Shown one piece after another: positions 16,861-25,341 of a DNA stretch of 64,000 nt (within the stretch, counting starts at the first letter, position 1; each line of letters starts with the position of its first letter). The notes beneath the pieces are model-generated. The model did no database searches, was not told where the DNA came from, and saw only the letters and a program-made list of their open reading frames with translations. Made by a program: the position numbers and the translations under genes. The DNA comes from DATFVA01 sp963839165. Lineage in GTDB: Bacteria; Bacteroidota; Ignavibacteria; Ignavibacteriales; Ignavibacteriaceae. The stretch is taken from contig CAWIUG010000011.1 in the NCBI GenBank assembly GCA_963839165.1, positions 248,001-312,000 of the forward strand, read 5' to 3'.

Positions 16861-17175
16861 GTGGTAATTCCTTTCCGGTGAGAATACTATATGAATTCAG
16901 TCCTCCAAAATAAATTTCTGCGTCTTAAATACAACTTTTTGCAGATTTTAATTATTTTAGAACAGCAATTAGTTTGAAAATTGAGAAGGCCGGATTTAAA
17001 GGATTCTTTCGGCTATCACCCGGCCTGCAACTCCGATCCTACCGGGGTCCTCCCCCTCTTGTGACAGCTACCCAACTTCGCTTAGATTAGCTTGAAAATG
17101 CGTAAACCTTTAAAAACTCTTGCTTTTATAAATACTCTATCGTATATTTACGATTAACGATTGAATGAGGTTTGG
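16861..17175. other. intergenic region upstream of the arsenic operon
   Basis: About 300 bases hold the divergent promoters of the thioesterase and the arsenic operon. A patch at roughly 16,985-17,080 is clearly richer in G and C than its surroundings and contains a GGCCGG/CCGGCC inverted repeat, but encodes no frame I recognise. An ArsR-type operator candidate lies at its 3' end. Confidence 0.5.
17139..17154. promoter_or_regulatory. candidate ArsR operator
   Basis: The inverted repeat ATCGTA-TATT-TACGAT lies 21 bases upstream of the chosen arsR start, in an AT-rich promoter-like stretch. ArsR/SmtB repressors bind such AT-rich dyads over their own promoters, so autoregulation of the operon by arsenite is likely. 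The site is assigned by position and symmetry only. Confidence 0.5.
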
Positions 17176-17493
17176 ATGGCTTTTTCAAAGAAACAGGAAT
17201 TTACTGAAGGTGATGCATGGTTAGCTGACATCAGCAAGGCTCTGTCTCACCCTGCAAGGATCAGGATTCTTAAAATTCTGAGCAGTATGAATGTTTGTAT
17301 GTGCGGTGATCTTGTTGAACTACTCCCACTTTCTCAATCAACCGTATCCCAGCATTTAAAAGAACTTAAAAGAGTGGGGTTAATAAAGGGTGAAATAGAA
17401 GGACCAAAAGTCTGTTACTGTATAAACGAGCAGATCTTAACAAAAGCTAAAAAAGAAATAGATGAGCTTTTTAAAGCCGTCTGTGCCTGTTAA
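17176..17493 (+). CDS. arsR: ArsR-family arsenic-responsive repressor
   Basis: This 105-residue winged-helix repressor has the helix-turn-helix LPLSQSTVSQHLKELKRVGL (about 51-70) preceded by ALSHPARIRILKIL. The metal site is a Cys pair, CMCGDL, at the start of the recognition domain, in the place of the ELCVCDL site of classical ArsR. A further Cys pair (VCAC) ends the protein. I chose ATG 17176 because GAGG lies five bases upstream; a TTG at 17161 would add five residues. It is the first gene of arsR-arsM-arsC-acr3 and should release DNA on binding trivalent arsenic. Confidence 0.85.
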   Translation: MAFSKKQEFTEGDAWLADISKALSHPARIRILKILSSMNVCMCGDLVELLPLSQSTVSQHLKELKRVGLIKGEIEGPKVCYCINEQILTKAKKEIDELFKAVCAC

Positions 17494-17511
17494 AAACAAA
17501 AGGAGAGAAAA

Positions 17512-18309
17512 ATGAGCTCAGCCGAAAATGAAATTAAAAATGTAGTTAAGGAAAAGTATACCGAGATTGCAGTACTCACCGAGAAAAAATGCTGCTGCGG
17601 TTCGAATAACAAGATTGTCGGTTATACAATTATGAAAGATGAATACGATAAGCTCGAAGGGTATGTTAAGGATGCCGACCTTGGACTGGGATGCGGACTA
17701 CCAACCGAATTTGCCGGCATAAAAAAAGGTGATACCGTAGTTGATCTCGGAAGCGGAGCAGGAAATGACGTTTTTGTTGCCAGGGCGATTGTGGGTGATA
17801 AAGGGAAGATAATCGGACTGGACTTTACAGCCGAAATGGTTAATAAAGCTATAAGAAACAAAGAAAAACTCGGCTTTCAAAATGTTGAATTCCAGTTAGG
17901 TGAAATAGAATCGATGCCTCTCATCAATGATATTGCAGATGTTGTTATCTCAAACTGCGTGCTTAATCTTGTGCCTGATAAAAGGAAAGCATTTTCAGAA
18001 ATTTTTAGAGTTCTGAAACCGGGAGCCCATCTTTGTGTTTCTGATATTGTTATCAAAGGTGAACTGCATCCTGAGCTGAAGAAATCGGCTGAGATGTATG
18101 CAGGTTGTGTAGCAGGCGCACTTCAGCAGGATGATTACATAAATATTATTAAGGAAACCGGGTTTAGTGATATAGAGATCAAAAAAGTAAAAACGATCAA
18201 CCTGCCCGATGAACTTCTATTGAAATACCTGTCTTCTGCTGAGATAGAAAACTACAAGCAAAAAATTGAAGGCATTTACAGTATTACTGTAGTTGCATAT
18301 AAAAAATAA
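17512..18309 (+). CDS. arsM: arsenite S-adenosylmethionine methyltransferase
   Basis: This 265-residue class I SAM methyltransferase converts As(III) to methylated forms that are less bound or volatile. The SAM-binding motif is VVDLGSGAGND (76-86) and the acidic residue after strand 2 is in GLDF. Three cysteines match the conserved arsenic ligands of ArsM: C61 in LGLGCGLP, C149 in ISNCVLNLV and C199 in YAGCVAGAL. A CCC cluster (27-29) lies near the N-terminus. AGGAGAG precedes the ATG. It lies 18 bases after arsR and 6 before arsC, so it is clearly in the operon. Confidence 0.9.
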   Translation: MSSAENEIKNVVKEKYTEIAVLTEKKCCCGSNNKIVGYTIMKDEYDKLEGYVKDADLGLGCGLPTEFAGIKKGDTVVDLGSGAGNDVFVARAIVGDKGKIIGLDFTAEMVNKAIRNKEKLGFQNVEFQLGEIESMPLINDIADVVISNCVLNLVPDKRKAFSEIFRVLKPGAHLCVSDIVIKGELHPELKKSAEMYAGCVAGALQQDDYINIIKETGFSDIEIKKVKTINLPDELLLKYLSSAEIENYKQKIEGIYSITVVAYKK

Positions 18310-18315
18310 GGCACT

Positions 18316-18747
18316 ATGAAAATATTAATACTCTGCACGGGCAATTCCTGCCGAAGCCAGATGGCTGAAGGGTTTCTTAAATCTTTCGACTCAACACTTG
18401 ATGTTTACTCAGCCGGAACTAATCCGGCTGAGAAGGTTAGTCAAAAAGCGGTTATGGTTATGAAAGAGAAGGGAGTGGATATCAGTGGAGGGAGACCTGA
18501 AAACGTTGATCGTTATGTAAGGGATTCATTCGATTATGTAATTACTGTCTGTGATAATGCACGGGAAACCTGTCCTGTCTTTTTGGGAAAAGTTAAAGAG
18601 AAGCTGCATTTAGGTTTTGAAGATCCCGCAGAAGCAAAGGGAAGCGACGAGGAAGTACTAAGCTTCTATAGAAGAATAAGAGATGAAATTGAAACTGCTT
18701 TTTCTGATTTCTACGAGGTTAATATAAAGCAGGGCGGCAATGAATAA
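18316..18747 (+). CDS. arsC: arsenate reductase, low-molecular-weight phosphatase type
   Basis: This 143-residue protein reduces arsenate to arsenite. The phosphatase-like loop CTGNSCRS gives the nucleophile C7 and the anion-binding R13. C79 and C86 (VCDNARETCP) provide the redox pair that carries the disulfide to the surface, as in the thioredoxin-coupled ArsC of Staphylococcus (10, 82, 89). DP in FEDPAEAKG supplies the general acid. It follows arsM by 6 bases and its 3' end overlaps the acr3 start by 8 bases. Confidence 0.9.
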   Translation: MKILILCTGNSCRSQMAEGFLKSFDSTLDVYSAGTNPAEKVSQKAVMVMKEKGVDISGGRPENVDRYVRDSFDYVITVCDNARETCPVFLGKVKEKLHLGFEDPAEAKGSDEEVLSFYRRIRDEIETAFSDFYEVNIKQGGNE

Positions 18748-19786
18748 AAGATTATCGTTCATCGATCGTTATTTAACTTTATGGATATTTGCAGCAATGC
18801 TGCTCGGCATTTTGAGCGGATACGTTTTCCCTGGTATCGCCGGGTTCTGGAACACATTTCAGTCAGGCTCAACCAATATTCCAATAGCCGTGGGATTGAT
18901 CCTTATGATGTACCCTCCCCTGGCAAAGGTTAAGTATGAAGAACTCCCTGGTATATTTAAAAACCTAAAAGTGCTTACACTTTCGCTAGTACAGAACTGG
19001 ATAATCGGTCCTATCCTGATGTTCTTTCTTGCAATAATTTTCCTTCACGATTACCCTGAATATATGTCGGGGTTAATACTGATAGGGCTCGCACGGTGTA
19101 TTGCAATGGTCATTGTCTGGAATGATCTTGCAGAGGGAGATCCCGAATACGCTGCAGGGCTGGTGGCATTTAATTCAATCTTCCAGGTATTGTTCTTCTC
19201 TCTATATGCTTACCTATTTATCACAATTTTTCCACGCTGGTTCGGATTAAACAGCTTTGTTGTTGATATCTCAATAAGACAGATTGCTGAAAGCGTTCTG
19301 ATCTATCTCGGAATTCCTTTCTTTGGAGGAATGATAACGAGATATCTTCTTATTAAGATGAAAGACAGGGCATGGTATCATCAGAAATTTATCCCGAAGA
19401 TCAGTCCTATTACCTTTATCGCCCTTCTGTTTACAATTTTTGTGATGTTTTCATTAAAAGGTGAATATATTGTTAAGATTCCCCTCGATGTGCTAAGGAT
19501 TGCAGTTCCGCTAATTTTCTATTTCGTGATAATGTTTTTTATTTCATTTTACATGGGAAGGAAGGCAGGGGCCGGTTATTCTAAAACGACTACATTATCC
19601 TTTACAGCTGCAAGCAACAATTTCGAACTAGCAATTGCTGTTTCTATTGCCGTATTTGGTATAAACTCCGGGGAATCATTTGCCGCTGTTATTGGTCCTC
19701 TTGTTGAAGTACCTGTCCTTATTACCCTGGTAAATGCGGCGCTCTGGGCAAAGAAGAAATATTTTAAAGAAGTTATAGCAGCCTGA
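18740..19786 (+). CDS. acr3: arsenite efflux permease of the ACR3 family
   Basis: This 348-residue inner-membrane carrier has about ten transmembrane helices. It matches the ACR3 family: FIDRYLTLWIFAAMLLGI at the N-terminus, MMYPPLAKVKYEELP, and the pore segment GLARCIAMVIVWNDLAEGD containing the conserved Cys needed for arsenite transport. ASNNFELAIAVSIAVFG is near the end. It exports the arsenite made by ArsC. It overlaps arsC by 8 bases. Its TGA (19784-19786) abuts the stop of the convergent treS-mak gene with no base between, so the two units have no visible separate terminators. Confidence 0.9.
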   Translation: MNKRLSFIDRYLTLWIFAAMLLGILSGYVFPGIAGFWNTFQSGSTNIPIAVGLILMMYPPLAKVKYEELPGIFKNLKVLTLSLVQNWIIGPILMFFLAIIFLHDYPEYMSGLILIGLARCIAMVIVWNDLAEGDPEYAAGLVAFNSIFQVLFFSLYAYLFITIFPRWFGLNSFVVDISIRQIAESVLIYLGIPFFGGMITRYLLIKMKDRAWYHQKFIPKISPITFIALLFTIFVMFSLKGEYIVKIPLDVLRIAVPLIFYFVIMFFISFYMGRKAGAGYSKTTTLSFTAASNNFELAIAVSIAVFGINSGESFAAVIGPLVEVPVLITLVNAALWAKKKYFKEVIAA

Positions 19787-22700
19787 TCACTGACCGGCGT
19801 ACTGCTTCATTACAAGATTAATTCCCTGCATCGGGATGATCACCCAATCGGGGCGGTTGTTCAGCTCATATTCAATTTCGTAAATCGATTTATCAAGAAG
19901 GAAAACATTCAACAATATATTAAGCTGTTCTTTATCTGAAGGAATAAAGGGATATCCTTCAGTAGTTTCCCTATATGCGTTCAGAAATGCGCCGCTTACA
20001 TAGTAGAACCATGGTTCAATCCACTGCTGCATAATTCCGGCATCTTCCGGTCTTATTTTAGAGCGCTGAAAATAGACACTATAGACTGCATAATGAAATG
20101 ATCTCAGCATACCCCCCACATCCCGGAAAGCAGAATATTTAAGCCGCCGTTCACCGGGTGAGCGGACAGGCTCGCCTTCAAAATCTATAATCATAAAGTC
20201 ATCCCCTGTACTCAGAACCTGCCCAAGGTGGTAATCGCCATGAATCCTTATCTTCTGAGCAGAAATCTTTTTTTTCAATACCTTTTTATACTGAGCTAAA
20301 ATCTTTTCCCGGAGAGAAAGTATATCTTCGGCTTCCTTCCTGATTGCAAGGGGGAGTTTGGAAAGATGGGCCGAAAAGAAATTTAATCCTTTCTTGGCGT
20401 TTGAGTAGAGCGTCTGATACAGAGCTTTCTGATAAAGGGTTGAAAATGCTTCAGGAGCGAAAGCGGAATTATCTGTGGATGCAAGTTTAATATGCATTTC
20501 TCCGGTTCTTTTCCCCAGCAGTCTCGCTTTTTCAAAAAATACAGCTCCGATATAATCCTGAAGAATAGGAGGTACATCTTCAAAATGAATATCAAAAATA
20601 GTATTCAGGTTGGGTTCTTTCACAGGGCACTCCTCTTTCTCCGCCATTACCCTTTCAAAATATCTCCCTACAGCGTCCAATGTAACTGTCCAGGCATCTC
20701 CCTGGTTGGGGGTAAATTTCTGAAGCAGAGCGAGTACCCGTGAATCGGATGCGTTATTCTGATATTCAAGGCTCCCTGCAAAAGCAGGTACATTGGCAAA
20801 GTTCTGATCATCACTTAAAAACTTAATCATTTCAGGGTCCGGATTTTTTCCTTCTTCAACCCTCCTATAGAATTTTAAAAAGAACGTTTCACCGTAAAGA
20901 ACCGATGAATTACTCTGTTCTGCTTTCAGCACTCTTGATGATTCAGGCAATTCACCTGATTCTCCTAAATACGATCTAAATTTTTTACTTTTTATTGAAG
21001 CCAGGGTACCAATCTTACCTTTAATTTTTCTTTTCTTATGGATCATATTCAGGATCTGGGCTCGGAATTTTTCTCCATAGATGGCATCGTAAAGAAACCC
21101 TTCTTCATCAGGCAGATGAAGTCTTGAAATAATGCTCTGTGGTGAATCTTTCAGAAGCTTTTCTCCCTTACCTTCAGGGATGAAGGAAACAGCGAGCACA
21201 TAATTTTCCGGTGCTCCCATGGCGTAAGAAACCTGCAGCAGCAGTAGTGAAGCCGACTCAGTATCAAATGTTACAGAAAGATTATCTCCTATGGAAATGT
21301 TTTTAAGCTGACGGGCCTTCCCTCCAAACCATCTGCAGGTTTTCAAGTATCGCGGCAGAACCCTCCTTTCAAGCTGAGTCTTATTTTCTCCTGTAAGTAT
21401 CTCCGTCCATTGCTTTTTCACTCTCATTTCGGGCAGAGTCTTTTCATCTATCTCATCCTGGTATCTTCTCTCCTTCACCAGTCTGAACCAGTAATGGTCG
21501 TATGGTCCCAGGGTAACAATGTAAGGTTTATCTGTTATGTAAGGAAAGGTGTTCTGACTGAACATTTCTTCCGGGGTGTACCCATTAAGTTCTTCCGTAT
21601 TCAGCCTGACAACCTGAGCAAACCGCGAAAGGTTAATTACTACCAATATAATTTCTTCTTCGTGGCTGCGTATAAAAGACAATATTTTTGGATTATCGGA
21701 TGAAATAAATTTAAGATCACCACGGCTGAGAGCTTTAGATTGTTTCCTCATAGCAATAAGCCGCTTCATCCACCACAGAGGAGATGAAAGATTTCTTTCC
21801 TGTATTTCAACATTGACCGATTGATACAGATATTCTGAATCTATTATAACGGGCAGATATAGCTTTTGAGGATTGGCTTTTGAGAATCCTGCATTCCTGT
21901 CTGCCGTCCACTGCATTGGTGTCCGCACACCATCCCTATCTCCAAGATAATAATTATCACCCATCCCGATCTCATCCCCATAGTATATAACGGGAGTTCC
22001 CGGAAGCGAAAACAACAGAATGTTGATCAGTTCAATCTTCTTTTTATTATTCTCAAGTAAAGGTGAAAGTCTCCTTCTTATCCCCAGGTTCAGTCGTGCC
22101 CGCGGATCCTGGGCAAATATCCTGTACATATAATCCCTTTCCTCATCAGTAACCATTTCCAGAGTAAGCTCATCGTGGTTACGAAGAAACATCACCCACT
22201 GGCAATTACCGGGAATTTCAGGTGTCTGTTCTAAAATATTAATAACAGGAAACCGGTCTTCCATTCTTAATGCCATAAACAGCCTCGGCATTACCGGAAA
22301 ATGAAATGCCATATGAGATTCATCTCCATCTCCAAAATAGGCAACAGAATCCTCAGGCCACTGGTTAGCTTCGGCAAGCAGCATTCTGCTCTTAAATTTT
22401 TTATCGACGTGAGCCCTCAATTTTTTCAGGAACGCATGCGTTTCAGGAAGATTCTCGCAATTAGTTCCTTCACGCTCATACAGGTAAGGGACAGCGTCAA
22501 GTCTCATTCCGTCAACACCTATACCGAACCAATAATCCAGTACCTTCAGGATTTCTTCCTGAACCTTCGGATTATCATAATTAAGATCAGGCTGATGCGA
22601 ATAGAACCTGTGCCAGTAGTATGCATCAGCTGCGGGGTCGTAGGTCCAGTTGCTCGTTTCAAAATCCTGAAAAATGATTCTTGCCTCACTATATCTGGAA

Positions 22701-23125
22701 GGATCATCGCTCCACACGTAATAATCACGGTAAGGACTTCCCGGTTTTGCATTACGTGCTCTCCGAAACCACTTATGCTGGTCGGATGTATGGTTGACCA
22801 CCAGTTCAGTAATAACCCTTAATCCTCTTTTATGAGCTTCTTTCAGCAATCGTTTAAAGTCACGAAGAGTTCCGTAATCGGGATGGATATTAAAATAATC
22901 TGCTATATCATAACCATCATCTTTTAAGGGAGAAGGATAGAACGGCAGAAGCCAGATTGCAGTAATACCAAGGTTCTCAAGGTAATCTAATTTTTCAACC
23001 AGTCCGTTGATATCTCCTATGCCGTCGCCATTGCTGTCGTAAAAAGATTTTATATGAAGTTCATAAATGACGGCATCCTTATACCATAAAGGATCATCTA
23101 TAAGTTTGTGTATGTTTTCTGACAT
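19787..23125 (-). CDS. treS: trehalose synthase / maltokinase fusion (TreS-Mak)
   Basis: This 1,112-residue two-domain enzyme has TreS at residues ~1-560, a GH13 isomerase interconverting trehalose and maltose: DGMRLDAVPYL (nucleophile Asp), LLAEANQWPED (acid/base Glu) and FLRNHDELTLEM. The C-terminal part (~570-1112) is a maltokinase that phosphorylates maltose with ATP. Its signature is IHGDYHLGQVL with MIIDFEGEP, the catalytic and metal-binding Asp residues of aminoglycoside-phosphotransferase-like kinases. Maltose-1-phosphate then feeds GlgE, whose gene lies 18 bases upstream in the same operon. The fusion is known in other bacteria. No glgB branching gene lies nearby. Confidence 0.9.
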   Translation of the reverse strand: MSENIHKLIDDPLWYKDAVIYELHIKSFYDSNGDGIGDINGLVEKLDYLENLGITAIWLLPFYPSPLKDDGYDIADYFNIHPDYGTLRDFKRLLKEAHKRGLRVITELVVNHTSDQHKWFRRARNAKPGSPYRDYYVWSDDPSRYSEARIIFQDFETSNWTYDPAADAYYWHRFYSHQPDLNYDNPKVQEEILKVLDYWFGIGVDGMRLDAVPYLYEREGTNCENLPETHAFLKKLRAHVDKKFKSRMLLAEANQWPEDSVAYFGDGDESHMAFHFPVMPRLFMALRMEDRFPVINILEQTPEIPGNCQWVMFLRNHDELTLEMVTDEERDYMYRIFAQDPRARLNLGIRRRLSPLLENNKKKIELINILLFSLPGTPVIYYGDEIGMGDNYYLGDRDGVRTPMQWTADRNAGFSKANPQKLYLPVIIDSEYLYQSVNVEIQERNLSSPLWWMKRLIAMRKQSKALSRGDLKFISSDNPKILSFIRSHEEEIILVVINLSRFAQVVRLNTEELNGYTPEEMFSQNTFPYITDKPYIVTLGPYDHYWFRLVKERRYQDEIDEKTLPEMRVKKQWTEILTGENKTQLERRVLPRYLKTCRWFGGKARQLKNISIGDNLSVTFDTESASLLLLQVSYAMGAPENYVLAVSFIPEGKGEKLLKDSPQSIISRLHLPDEEGFLYDAIYGEKFRAQILNMIHKKRKIKGKIGTLASIKSKKFRSYLGESGELPESSRVLKAEQSNSSVLYGETFFLKFYRRVEEGKNPDPEMIKFLSDDQNFANVPAFAGSLEYQNNASDSRVLALLQKFTPNQGDAWTVTLDAVGRYFERVMAEKEECPVKEPNLNTIFDIHFEDVPPILQDYIGAVFFEKARLLGKRTGEMHIKLASTDNSAFAPEAFSTLYQKALYQTLYSNAKKGLNFFSAHLSKLPLAIRKEAEDILSLREKILAQYKKVLKKKISAQKIRIHGDYHLGQVLSTGDDFMIIDFEGEPVRSPGERRLKYSAFRDVGGMLRSFHYAVYSVYFQRSKIRPEDAGIMQQWIEPWFYYVSGAFLNAYRETTEGYPFIPSDKEQLNILLNVFLLDKSIYEIEYELNNRPDWVIIPMQGINLVMKQYAGQ

Positions 23126-23143
23126 ATATTAGTTTTTAATTTA

Positions 23144-25165
23144 TTACATGAAGTAGTCAAAGTCGTTTTCCCGCCGCAGCCTCCTATGAATCTTAAATAT
23201 ATATGCAGGTGATTCATCCGGATCAAGTTCAACTAAGTTTTCTGCTCCCATCCACATAAACTTATTGTCATGCAGTAGCTCATGAACCAGATACGATTGT
23301 CGTTCAGGAATCCCATAGCTTTCGATCGGGATCTGCACACTTCCTCTTTGTTTATGGTAGTAGTCAAGGTTGACAACTATCAGGAGTATATTCGACAGAT
23401 CGTCTGCAATCTTTCCGTAACAGAGCAGGTATTTATTATCGGTATGATAGAATTCTATATTATAGGTTGTATGAAGCGCCGCGTTCTCTTTCCTGATCCG
23501 ATTGATTTTTTTAACCGTATCTGTGATATTACCCGGTTTATTATAGTCCCATTCCTTTATCTCATATTTTTCGGAGTTTAGATACTCTTCCTTTCCCGGG
23601 ATGGCTTCATTATCACAAAGCTCATAAGCGGGTCCATAAATACCATAATTAGATGAGAGAGTTGCTGCAAGAACCAGGCGGGTTATAAATGCGGGTCTGC
23701 CTCCGTATTGAAGATTCTCAGGGAGAATGTCGGGTGTATTTGTCCAGAAATTCGGTCTATAAAACTCGCGTGCCTCTTTTTTAGTAAGCTCTGTAAGATA
23801 ATCCGTAAATTCATCCTGTGTATTTCTCCAGGTGAAATAAGTATACGACTGTGTAAATCCAATCTTCCCAAGCCTGTACATAACCTTTGGCCGGGTAAAT
23901 GCTTCTGCCAGGAATATAACCTCAGGATTTGTCTTCTTTATTTCTTTTATCAGCCATTCCCAGAAGGGAAATGGTTTTGTATGAGGATTATCAACACGAA
24001 AAATCCTAATTCCTTTGCCTATCCAGAATTCAACTATGCTTTTAAGCTCTTCCCAGAGTTCTCTCCAGTTTTCTGTTTCAAAATTAAGAGGGAGTACATC
24101 CTGATATTTCTTCGGCGGGTTTTCAGCGTACTGAACCGTCCCATCGGGACGCCACCTGAACCATTCCGGATGTTCGTGTACATAAGGATGATCTGGAGAA
24201 CATTGAAAGGCTATATCAATTGCAGTTTCCATTCCAAACGATTCAGCTTTTTTTACAAATGACAGAAAGTCATCCATCGAACCGAGATCAGGATTTACAG
24301 CCTTATGACCGCCGGCTGGAGAACCTATTGCCCAGGGGCTACCGGGATCGCTCTTTTTTGCTTTTTCAGAATTATTTTTACCCTTCCTGTTAGTCTGTCC
24401 TATCGGATGAATGGGGGGAAGGTAGATTACATCGAACCCCATCTCTGCAATGTGAGGTAAGAGTTCTTCTGCATCCATAAATGTACCTGGTTTGCCATCC
24501 CTACCGATGGAACGTGGAAAGAATTCATACCATGAACTGAAGAGGGCTTTTTTTCTCTCTACCCAGATATCATATTCCTTCTCAAATACTGTTGCCATAG
24601 CCCTGTCAGTATATTTGAACATAAGGTGCGCCATAGATTCACTCAAGGCAAGATTTGCGGCAGTCGTTACCTCATCTGGATTCTTCAACTTATCAACAGC
24701 AGTTATCATGCTCTCTTTATCTTTCTTTGAGTGCGCCTTCGCAGCTGTCTGTTTAATCATTTCCGCACCGATCAGAAGCTCGACCTTTATATCCTGTCCA
24801 GCTTCCATCCTTTTTTTTAGATCCAGCTGCCAGGTATAAAAATGATCGACCCAGGCACGCAGGGTATAATAGTAAGTGCCGACATGCGTGACAGTAAAAA
24901 TTCCCTGCCATCTGTCATTATCCGAATGCAGCATTCGTGAGGTGGTCCAGTCTTTATCTCCAGACTTTCTGTAAAGCAGTTCTGCAGAAATTGTATCATG
25001 TCCATCGCTTATAATATCCGCAGTAACCAGTACCTGTTCCCCAGTTACTCTCTTAACAGGCAGTTCACCGCAGTTTACATTAGGTCTTACATTCTGAATT
25101 TCAACTCTTTTTCTTCCGTCGTCTTTAATCTCTGTTCTCCTTAAGGTTGGTACTGCTGTTATCAT
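23144..25165 (-). CDS. glgE: alpha-1,4-glucan:maltose-1-phosphate maltosyltransferase
   Basis: This 673-residue GH13 enzyme extends alpha-1,4-glucans with maltosyl units from maltose-1-phosphate. An N-terminal beta-sandwich domain (about 1-110, including YYYTLRAWVDHFYTW) precedes the barrel. Catalytic motifs are IRIFRVDNPHTKPFPFW (nucleophile Asp) and VIFLAEAFTRP (acid/base Glu). SIGRDGKPGTF and IYLPPIHPIG mark the donor region. It is the first gene of glgE-treS-mak. Together they turn trehalose into a glycogen-like polymer. The start is near the 5' edge of the AT-rich divergent promoter region (25166-25341). Confidence 0.92.
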   Translation of the reverse strand: MITAVPTLRRTEIKDDGRKRVEIQNVRPNVNCGELPVKRVTGEQVLVTADIISDGHDTISAELLYRKSGDKDWTTSRMLHSDNDRWQGIFTVTHVGTYYYTLRAWVDHFYTWQLDLKKRMEAGQDIKVELLIGAEMIKQTAAKAHSKKDKESMITAVDKLKNPDEVTTAANLALSESMAHLMFKYTDRAMATVFEKEYDIWVERKKALFSSWYEFFPRSIGRDGKPGTFMDAEELLPHIAEMGFDVIYLPPIHPIGQTNRKGKNNSEKAKKSDPGSPWAIGSPAGGHKAVNPDLGSMDDFLSFVKKAESFGMETAIDIAFQCSPDHPYVHEHPEWFRWRPDGTVQYAENPPKKYQDVLPLNFETENWRELWEELKSIVEFWIGKGIRIFRVDNPHTKPFPFWEWLIKEIKKTNPEVIFLAEAFTRPKVMYRLGKIGFTQSYTYFTWRNTQDEFTDYLTELTKKEAREFYRPNFWTNTPDILPENLQYGGRPAFITRLVLAATLSSNYGIYGPAYELCDNEAIPGKEEYLNSEKYEIKEWDYNKPGNITDTVKKINRIRKENAALHTTYNIEFYHTDNKYLLCYGKIADDLSNILLIVVNLDYYHKQRGSVQIPIESYGIPERQSYLVHELLHDNKFMWMGAENLVELDPDESPAYIFKIHRRLRRENDFDYFM

Positions 25166-25341
25166 AAAGAAAAAGCAGTTCGTTATGTATGATCCAAATC
25201 AAAAACATAAGCTGTACCTATTAAGGATGTCCGGTTAGATCTGATGATGAGAAAATTGTAGAATTAGTATATAGAGGCTAGTTTTAAGTAACCATTTTTG
25301 AAGATGATGAGTCTAATACATAAAACCATTGGATGTATAAA

